Source: an uncultured Ruminococcus sp.
GTDB taxonomy: Bacteria > Bacillota > Clostridia > Oscillospirales > Ruminococcaceae
Assembly (NCBI GenBank): GCA_900538575.1
Contig: UPZA01000031.1
Span: 1-10,282 of the forward strand
Direction: 5' to 3'
Length of the DNA stretch: 10,282 bases
Below are positions 1 through 4,972 of this stretch, in pieces (position 1 is the stretch's first letter; each line of letters opens with the position of its first letter). The translations under genes were made by a program, and so were the position numbers. Under the pieces are notes generated by a model. The model was not told where the DNA came from, ran no database searches, and saw only the letters and a program-made list of their open reading frames with translations.

Positions 1-178
1 CATTTCTTTGTTTCGTTTCTTTGTGCGAGCAAAGAAATGAAAGATACTTTTACTAAGCTTTTTCTAAAAGCTAAATCAAAGAAATGAACAATACTTTTAC
101 TATGCTTTTTTCAAAAGCTAAACATTGCGGGCAAAGAAACAAACAATACTTAAACTTTTGCTTTTTATAAAAAGCAAA
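1..178. repeat. Degenerate tandem array of about three hairpin-bearing A/T-rich units
   Basis: No gene is visible here. Three related units begin at about 31, 78 and 133, spaced 47 and 55 bases. Each opens with AAAGAAA, continues with an ATACTT element, and then has a hairpin built on GCTTTT/AAAAGC. The hairpin arms are 56-62 with 66-72, 104-109 with 113-118, and the perfect palindrome GCTTTTTATAAAAAGC at 160-175. Positions 1-10 (CATTTCTTTG) are the exact inverse of 30-39, so the left edge carries an inverted copy of the unit start. The units differ from each other at many positions, so this is an old or slipping array rather than a CRISPR. The array may continue left of the window. Function is unknown; weak transcription stops or a small non-autonomous repeat are both possible. 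Confidence 0.6.
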
Positions 179-204
179 ACCCGTCCAGTTTTCGGACGGG
201 TTTT
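176..204 (-). terminator. Strong intrinsic terminator after yloV, potentially bidirectional
   Basis: CCCGTCC (180-186) pairs with GGACGGG (194-200) around a 7-base loop, and flanking AAAA/TTTT extends the stem to 11 bp. Read on the minus strand it lies just past the yloV stop and is followed by a T-rich tail interrupted by GC. Read on the plus strand it is followed by six T residues. It therefore probably ends the yloU-yloV transcript and could also stop transcription entering from the left. Confidence 0.85.
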
Positions 205-210
205 TTAACG

Positions 211-1872
211 CTATTCAACAGAAATTATATAGTAATATACCGGCTGACCGCCGTTGACCATCATTATGTCAACCTTGTTACCGAGCTTTGCTTCAAGCGT
301 TTCCTGAAGTCTTTCCGCCTGCTCTCCGGTTACGTCGGCGCCGTAAATAACGGTTACGAAGGAAGAATCGCTCTTTATCATTTTCTTAGTCAGCTTATAA
401 GCCGCCTTTGAAACGTCCTTTTCCGTAAACGAAAGTCTGCTGTTGTCAAAGGCCAGAATTTCGCCTTTTCTTATATTATGTCCCTCGTATTCGGAATCTC
501 TCGCCGCAAAGGTTATCTGTCCCGTTGACACATGCTCGAAGGCCTTTGTCATAGCAAGACGATTTTCGGAAAATCCGACTGTTTCGTCAAACGCCATCAT
601 TGCCGCTATGCCTTGTGGAATCGTCCTTGTGGGCAGAACACAGACGTTTCTGTCAGCCAGATTTTTAGTCTGCTCCGCCGCCATAATTATATTCTTATTA
701 TTCGGCAAAACAAACACCGTCTTTGCCGGCGCGGAATGTATGGCCTTCAATATATCGTCTGTGGAGGGATTCATTGTCTGACCGCCTCTTATAACGCAGT
801 CGGCTCCAAGATCCTCAAACATGGATTCTATTCCGCGTCCAGCCGCGACAGCCACAAAACCGTAGTCCTTTTCAGGCTTTGTCGGCTCGAAATGCTGTCT
901 TTCAGTTATTTTTTCGTCCTTTATTCTTGTTTCATGCTGGATCCGCATATTTTCTATCTTAGGCTTGGGATCGTTAATGAACCTTCCGAATTCAAGAGCC
1001 TTTTCAAGAGCAAGTCCGGGATTGTCCGTATGAACGTGAACCTTTATTATTTCCTCATCGTCAACAACCACAACGCAGTCGCCGATAGTTTCAAGATAAG
1101 CCCTCAGCATAAAGGGATCTGAATGCTTGTTTCTCTCAATTATATATTCGGTGCAGTAGGAATACCTGATTTCCTCCTCGGCGTCAGTCTGCGCTACCTC
1201 AAAGGTTTTAAGCTCACTTTTCTTTGTATCCCTCTTTACGACCTTTCCGCCTCTGAATATTTCCAGCATAGCGTCAAAGATTATAACAAGTCCCTGACCT
1301 CCCGCGTCAACGACTCCGGCCTTTTTCAGTACCGGAAGCTGTTCAGGCGTTTTTTCCAGCGCCTCCTTTGCGGCCTTGCAGATTTCATTCCAGAAAACCG
1401 CAATATCTACGGCGCTTTCCGCCAGCTCCGCCGCTTTCTCTGCCGCAACCCTTGAAACTGTCAGAACAGTGCCCTCCGTCGGGTTCATAACCGCCTTATA
1501 AGCCGCCTCTACGCCCGATTCAAGGGCTTTCGCTATGTCGGCGCAGCCCGCCTTTTCAAGGCCGCTAAGCCCCTTTGAAAATCCTCTGAATATCAATGAG
1601 AGTATAACTCCTGAGTTTCCTCTCGCGCCTCTTAACAACGCTGTCGCAGCGGTCTCCGCAACCTTTGATACGCCCGCGCTGTCTTCGAGCATTTCAAGCT
1701 CCTTTACCGCCGCGTTCATAGTCAGCGACATATTAGTGCCGGTATCGCCGTCGGGAACCGGATAAACGTTGAGCCTATCGACAGCCTTTCTGTTATTTTC
1801 TATGCTGATTCCCGCGGATATCAGACTGTCTCTCAATAAATTACCATTGAGCAAGGTTTTGTCCCCTTTCAT
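211..1872 (-). CDS. fakA: YloV/FakA-like fatty acid kinase catalytic subunit (DAK2/DhaL domain protein)
   Basis: Predicted cytoplasmic ATP-dependent kinase that phosphorylates fatty acids held by a FakB (DegV-family) partner, feeding exogenous fatty acids into phospholipid synthesis. At 553 residues it matches the usual YloV length. Residues about 5-205 form the DhaL/DAK2 nucleotide-binding domain, with PVPDGDTGTNM at 38-48 (D41 and D43 are the likely Mg2+ ligands), GARGNSG at 82-88 and VVDAGGQG at 187-194. A middle domain carries C240 and the H279/H281 pair in VHVHTDNPG, a metal-site arrangement recalled from FakA. The C-terminal part resembles a DegV/EDD-like domain. No fakB is visible in the window. 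The ATG directly follows the yloU stop (TAAATG) and lacks a good upstream ribosome site. A TTG at 1854 has AAGGGG at 8 bases and is a credible alternative start, giving 547 residues. The family call is firm; the substrate is inferred from characterised homologues. Confidence 0.93.
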   Translation of the reverse strand: MKGDKTLLNGNLLRDSLISAGISIENNRKAVDRLNVYPVPDGDTGTNMSLTMNAAVKELEMLEDSAGVSKVAETAATALLRGARGNSGVILSLIFRGFSKGLSGLEKAGCADIAKALESGVEAAYKAVMNPTEGTVLTVSRVAAEKAAELAESAVDIAVFWNEICKAAKEALEKTPEQLPVLKKAGVVDAGGQGLVIIFDAMLEIFRGGKVVKRDTKKSELKTFEVAQTDAEEEIRYSYCTEYIIERNKHSDPFMLRAYLETIGDCVVVVDDEEIIKVHVHTDNPGLALEKALEFGRFINDPKPKIENMRIQHETRIKDEKITERQHFEPTKPEKDYGFVAVAAGRGIESMFEDLGADCVIRGGQTMNPSTDDILKAIHSAPAKTVFVLPNNKNIIMAAEQTKNLADRNVCVLPTRTIPQGIAAMMAFDETVGFSENRLAMTKAFEHVSTGQITFAARDSEYEGHNIRKGEILAFDNSRLSFTEKDVSKAAYKLTKKMIKSDSSFVTVIYGADVTGEQAERLQETLEAKLGNKVDIMMVNGGQPVYYYIISVE

Positions 1873-2223
1873 TTACGACTTTATCTCATCTACAAAAATA
1901 TTAACTGACCTAACCGATATGCCTACGGTCTCGGACAGCACAAAATACACCTTGTTTTTAACGCTCCTCACAACCGCCGATATATTCGTTCCGTAAGCCA
2001 TTGAAATATGAAGGACAACCGCTGCCTCGTTATCCACAACCGAAACTGACACTCCCAATCCCGGAACCTTTCTGCGTAGTATTTTCGACAAGAAAAATTC
2101 TTTCAGACTGCTGCAATTCATAGCCGCTACTCCGAAACAGCTTGAAACTGTTTTGCTGACGACGGATTTTATATAATTCTCGGTAATATTTATTTTACCC
2201 AGATAATTTTCTGTAATTATCAA
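1873..2223 (-). CDS. yloU: Asp23/Gls24 family protein (YloU-like)
   Basis: Small Asp23/Gls24-family protein of 116 residues. It is placed by the N-terminal pattern ITENYLGKINITENYI, the central VPGLGVSVSV segment and the C-terminal VRSVNIFVDEI strand. Family members are cell-envelope-associated or alkaline-shock proteins in Gram-positive bacteria; the biochemical role of this branch is not established. It sits directly upstream of yloV with no gap between stop and ATG, the conserved yloU-yloV arrangement in Firmicutes. I start it at TTG 2223. AAGGAG (2233-2238) lies 9 bases upstream, and a promoter (2266-2294) falls inside any longer reading from ATG 2310. An ATG at 2253 would sit within a few bases of the predicted transcript start. 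No signal peptide or membrane segment is visible. Confidence 0.88.
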   Translation of the reverse strand: MIITENYLGKINITENYIKSVVSKTVSSCFGVAAMNCSSLKEFFLSKILRRKVPGLGVSVSVVDNEAAVVLHISMAYGTNISAVVRSVKNKVYFVLSETVGISVRSVNIFVDEIKS

Positions 2224-2232
2224 AAACCGACA

Positions 2233-2238
2233 CTCCTT
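2233..2238 (-). promoter_or_regulatory. Ribosome binding site that fixes a TTG start for yloU
   Basis: AAGGAG on the minus strand is separated by 9 bases from TTG at 2221-2223. This supports TTG rather than ATG as the initiation codon. Confidence 0.8.
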
Positions 2239-2265
2239 TTTTATATTTTGCATGTTATTTAAAAT

Positions 2266-2294
2266 AGTATACCACGTTTCAATAATTTTTACAA
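2266..2294 (-). promoter_or_regulatory. Sigma-A type extended -10 promoter for yloU-yloV
   Basis: On the minus strand, TTGTAA (2289-2294) and TATACT (2266-2271) are separated by exactly 17 bases, and the -10 is preceded by TG plus one base (extended -10). The predicted transcript start is near 2259, leaving a leader of about 36 bases before TTG 2223. No riboswitch would fit. Confidence 0.8.
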
Positions 2295-2338
2295 GTAGTG
2301 CAGGATTCAATACAAATCAAGGAAAATTTTTATATTTT

Positions 2339-2370
2339 AAAAAAATAGGACCGGTTGATAAAACCGGTCC
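2339..2370 (-). terminator. Intrinsic terminator of the ABC ATPase gene
   Basis: GGACCGGTT (2348-2356) pairs perfectly with AACCGGTCC (2362-2370) around a 5-base loop. On the minus strand the stem is followed by TA and seven T residues (2339-2345). It lies 24 bases past the ATPase stop and separates that gene from yloU-yloV. Confidence 0.92.
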
Positions 2371-2393
2371 CTGACAGTATATTATAATTATAA

Positions 2394-3533
2394 TCAGTTA
2401 ATGATCGTAGCTTCAGTATCCTTATCAAAGAGATGAACTCTGTTAGGATCAATGGCCACCTTTATCTTATCCTGAGGTCTTGCCTTAGAACGAGGAGAAA
2501 CCCTTGCAGTAAGCGGAATACCCTGACATGTAAGATAAAGGAACGTTTCAGCGCCCATCATTTCCGTTATGTCAACATCGCATTCGATGATTCCCGTAGA
2601 AGCGTTGGAAAGATACATTTCCTCGTCGTGCACGCTTTCAGGACGAATACCCATTATTATTTCCTTATCCACATAATTTGCAAGCTCCGGAACTATCTTC
2701 GCTTCAGGAAGCTCAACGGAATATATTACGCCTCTTGTGGATTTAGTATCAGCAGAACCGAATTCAACAACATACTTGGAGCCGTTCTTTCTCAGAACAG
2801 ATTCAACGAAATTCATCTGAGGCGAACCTAAGAAGCCGGCAACGAATTTATTGCAGGGCTTCTCGTAAAGAGCCTGCGGAGTATCAACCTGCTGAATAAT
2901 TCCGTCCTTCATTACAACGATTCTGTCGCCCATTGTCATAGCCTCTGTCTGGTCATGCGTTACATAAATAAACGTTGTTCCCAGCTTCTGGTGGAGCTTA
3001 GCGATCTCAGTTCTCATCTGCGCACGAAGCTTAGCGTCAAGGTTTGAAAGCGGCTCGTCAAGCAGGAACACCTGAGGAGAACGCACGATAGCACGACCGA
3101 GCGCCACACGCTGACGCTGACCGCCGGACATTGCCTTAGGCTTTCTGTCAAGAAGATGCTCAAGGTCGAGTATCTTTGCAGCTTCCTTAACCTTGCGGTC
3201 AATTTCGTCCTTAGGAACCTTTCTGAGCTTTAAACCGAACGCCATGTTATCGTAAACCGTCATATGAGGATAAAGAGCGTAGTTCTGGAAAACCATCGCG
3301 ATATCTCTGTCCTTCGGAGCAATATCGTTTACAAGGCGATCGCCGATATAAAGCTCGCCCTCCGAAATTTCTTCAAGACCGGCAATCATTCTAAGGGTTG
3401 TAGATTTTCCGCAACCGGAAGGTCCTACCAATATAATAAATTCCTTATCTGTGATTTCCAAATTTACATCTTTAACGGCAACAAAGCCACCGGGATATTT
3501 TTTGTAAATTCCGCGTAATGATAAACTTGCCAT
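2394..3533 (-). CDS. MsmX/UgpC/MalK-family sugar ABC transporter ATP-binding protein
   Basis: Cytoplasmic ATPase subunit of CUT1-type carbohydrate importers, 379 residues. Walker A is GPSGCGKST at 37-45, the Q-loop glutamine is Q83, the signature MSGGQ is at 135-139, Walker B VFLLDE is at 155-160 and the switch histidine is H193. GFLGSPQMNF at 233-242 begins the MalK-type C-terminal regulatory (OB/TOBE) domain, which continues to the end. No permease or sugar-binding protein is nearby, and the gene has its own promoter and terminator. That fits the multitask ATPase role of B. subtilis MsmX, which energises several importers encoded elsewhere; this role is inference. A GTG at 3551 in frame would give six extra residues, but it overlaps the ribosome site GGGAGGAA. 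I therefore start at ATG 3533, 10 bases downstream of GGAGG. Confidence 0.95.
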   Translation of the reverse strand: MASLSLRGIYKKYPGGFVAVKDVNLEITDKEFIILVGPSGCGKSTTLRMIAGLEEISEGELYIGDRLVNDIAPKDRDIAMVFQNYALYPHMTVYDNMAFGLKLRKVPKDEIDRKVKEAAKILDLEHLLDRKPKAMSGGQRQRVALGRAIVRSPQVFLLDEPLSNLDAKLRAQMRTEIAKLHQKLGTTFIYVTHDQTEAMTMGDRIVVMKDGIIQQVDTPQALYEKPCNKFVAGFLGSPQMNFVESVLRKNGSKYVVEFGSADTKSTRGVIYSVELPEAKIVPELANYVDKEIIMGIRPESVHDEEMYLSNASTGIIECDVDITEMMGAETFLYLTCQGIPLTARVSPRSKARPQDKIKVAIDPNRVHLFDKDTEATIIN

Positions 3534-3541
3534 TTTACCTA

Positions 3542-3549
3542 TTCCTCCC
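3542..3549 (-). promoter_or_regulatory. Ribosome binding site that places the ATPase start at ATG 3533
   Basis: GGGAGGAA on the minus strand lies 10 bases (measured from GGAGG) before ATG 3533 and directly follows or overlaps the alternative GTG at 3551. The GTG therefore has no usable ribosome site of its own here. Confidence 0.8.
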
Positions 3550-3594
3550 ACATAAATTTTTGCTAACCCGAATCTCCAGATTAACCATAATAAT

Positions 3595-3623
3595 ATAATA
3601 CCAAATTTTTAACAATGTTTCAA
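3595..3623 (-). promoter_or_regulatory. Sigma-A type extended -10 promoter for the ABC ATPase
   Basis: On the minus strand, TTGAAA (3618-3623), 17 bases, then TATTAT (3595-3600), with TG one base before the -10. The predicted start is near 3588, giving a leader of about 55 bases. That leader contains the short palindrome AATCTCCAGATT (3571-3582), placed like an operator or a small hairpin. Confidence 0.78.
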
Positions 3624-3644
3624 GTCACTAATTACCCAAAGTTA

Positions 3645-4427
3645 TTATAACTTGTTTATCCAATATGACGAAAATTTTTCTGAAAAACTGCTGAAAACCT
3701 CATCAAAGCGTGTCGGTTTCAACAACTTTTCAACATCGTTGTGCAAAATCTCCATACACTCGCCAATTCCAATGCCTGCGTGCATTTCCAGCCCTCCCAT
3801 CTGGATCCTCACCAACTTTTCAACATGGTTTTCAACAGCGGCAAACATGCGTTTTACCTGATGATATTTACCCTCGAAAAGCTCAATAAACGCTATATTT
3901 TCCGAGTCCGGACAGCATCTGACAGCGGCTGGAAGACAACTTTCTCCGTTCCCCAGAGTAATACCCTCCCTGAAAAGCCGTTCATAATTTTCACCAAACC
4001 TTTCGGCTAATTTCACAACATAATATTTGGCAATGTGATTTTTCGGAGATAAAATTTTATGACCGAGCGTTCCGTCGTCGGTTATCAGAACCATACCCTC
4101 GCTGTCCTTATCAAGACGTCCTGCCGGAAAAAGATCCTTTCTCCTCAGCTCCTCGGGTATAAGCCTGATCACCGTCGGATCGTTTTTATCCTCTGTGGCG
4201 CAGACATAGCCGGACGGCTTGTTAAGTACTATGTACATATTTTCACGGTATTTTATTTCACGTCCCGAAACCTCAATCCTGTCCGCGGCCGGATTAATCT
4301 TCAGTCCCCCTTCACGCGCCGTTTTTCCGTTTACGCTGACCTTTCTTTTCCACAGAAGCTTGCTTATATCAGTTCTTGTATACACTGTCTGCGACGACAG
4401 AAATTTATCAAGTCTCTGACTCTTCAT
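3645..4427 (-). CDS. rsuA: RsuA/RluB/E/F-family rRNA pseudouridine synthase
   Basis: Predicted to convert a specific uridine in ribosomal RNA to pseudouridine. The best match by eye is the RsuA branch, which modifies 16S rRNA position 516 in E. coli. Residues 1-57 are an S4 RNA-binding domain (RLDKFLSS, then KVSVNGK). The catalytic domain has YIVLNKPSGYVC at 65-76, the signature GRLDKDSEGM at 103-112 with catalytic D106, ITDDG at 115-119 and EGKYHQVKRMF at 185-195. The last 25 residues or so are an extra Phe/Ser-rich tail beyond the usual family end. ATG 4427 is supported by AAGGGG 6-7 bases upstream. I found no convincing promoter in front of it, and no U-rich terminator before the ATPase promoter. 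The family is firm; RsuA rather than RluB specificity is less certain. Confidence 0.9.
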   Translation of the reverse strand: MKSQRLDKFLSSQTVYTRTDISKLLWKRKVSVNGKTAREGGLKINPAADRIEVSGREIKYRENMYIVLNKPSGYVCATEDKNDPTVIRLIPEELRRKDLFPAGRLDKDSEGMVLITDDGTLGHKILSPKNHIAKYYVVKLAERFGENYERLFREGITLGNGESCLPAAVRCCPDSENIAFIELFEGKYHQVKRMFAAVENHVEKLVRIQMGGLEMHAGIGIGECMEILHNDVEKLLKPTRFDEVFSSFSEKFSSYWINKL

Positions 4428-4437
4428 TGATTTCCCC

Positions 4438-4466
4438 TTGCATTAAAAATTATTTCTTATCATAAT
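4438..4466 (+). promoter_or_regulatory. Possible promoter for the DUF4830-like gene
   Basis: TTGCAT (4438-4443), a 17-base spacer and CATAAT (4461-4466). The -10 matches 5 of 6 consensus bases, the -35 only 3 of 6. The leader would be about 85 bases. The element overlaps the ribosome site region of the divergent rsuA gene. Confidence 0.4.
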
Positions 4467-4558
4467 ATTTATTAAAAAGCGCGGCTCCGTTTTACAATAA
4501 TGCAGCTTAACCGCCGTATCGGGAGCTTTAAAATCAAACTGAATGGAGAATAACTGTC

Positions 4559-4972
4559 ATGAAGAAAAAAATCATAGCCGTTTTGCTTATTATAGCCGTA
4601 CTCACCGCCATATTTATCTTCAGCCGCCGTTGCGGAAGCGGAGATAAAGCTCAGGAAAAGCTTATACTCACAGAGAATCAGCTTGAGCCTTTTCTAAACA
4701 TAAGAGGCTGGAAGGTAAGCGGAGAAACCTGCGACGCCGTAACGATACCCGAAAGCTTTGACGGCGTTTATGCCGAATTTGCCGGAAAAATGAAACAGGC
4801 GGGCTACAATCTTGATTCCCATAAGGGCGAGGAAGTAAAGCGGTTTACTTATTCCGTAGACAATTACGGCGACGGCGAAGTAATTGCCGAGCTGCTGCTG
4901 ACGCCTGACAACGAGCTTATATGCGCGGCTCTTATAGAACTCAAGCCGGACGGCTTTACAGAACCGATTTAG
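4559..4972 (+). CDS. Membrane-anchored DUF4830-like protein of unknown function
   Basis: A 137-residue protein. After MKKK, residues 5-21 form one hydrophobic segment, followed by RRCGSGD. The remaining 110 or so residues are predicted to lie outside the membrane. The cysteine at 25 is preceded by SRR, which is not a lipobox, so I read this as an uncleaved N-terminal anchor rather than a lipoprotein. The outer part (LEPFLNIRGWKV, VTIPESFDGVYAEF, VKRFTYSVDNYGDG, LKPDGF) resembles DUF4830, a domain of small Clostridia proteins with no known role; this is recognition by eye. GGAG (4545-4548) lies 10 bases before the ATG. It is the only plus-strand gene here, divergent from rsuA, and its stop overlaps the last codons of metH by 4 bases. 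Confidence 0.85.
   Translation: MKKKIIAVLLIIAVLTAIFIFSRRCGSGDKAQEKLILTENQLEPFLNIRGWKVSGETCDAVTIPESFDGVYAEFAGKMKQAGYNLDSHKGEEVKRFTYSVDNYGDGEVIAELLLTPDNELICAALIELKPDGFTEPI

Noticed and set aside
1..178. Possible CRISPR array
   Set aside because: The units are degenerate over their whole length, with no invariant repeat plus unique spacers, and no cas genes are nearby.
4428..4558. Promoter for rsuA in the divergent spacer
   Set aside because: TATTAT and TATGAT occur on the minus strand, but no -35 lies at 16-18 bases; TTGTAA is 24 bases away. Not supported.
4943..4956. Terminator hairpin AAGCC/GGCTT at the convergent stops
   Set aside because: The stem has 5 bp with a 4-base loop and no T run on either strand.
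4559..4972. Lipoprotein reading of the plus-strand protein (cysteine 25)
   Set aside because: The residues before the cysteine are SRR, not a lipobox, so lipidation is unlikely.
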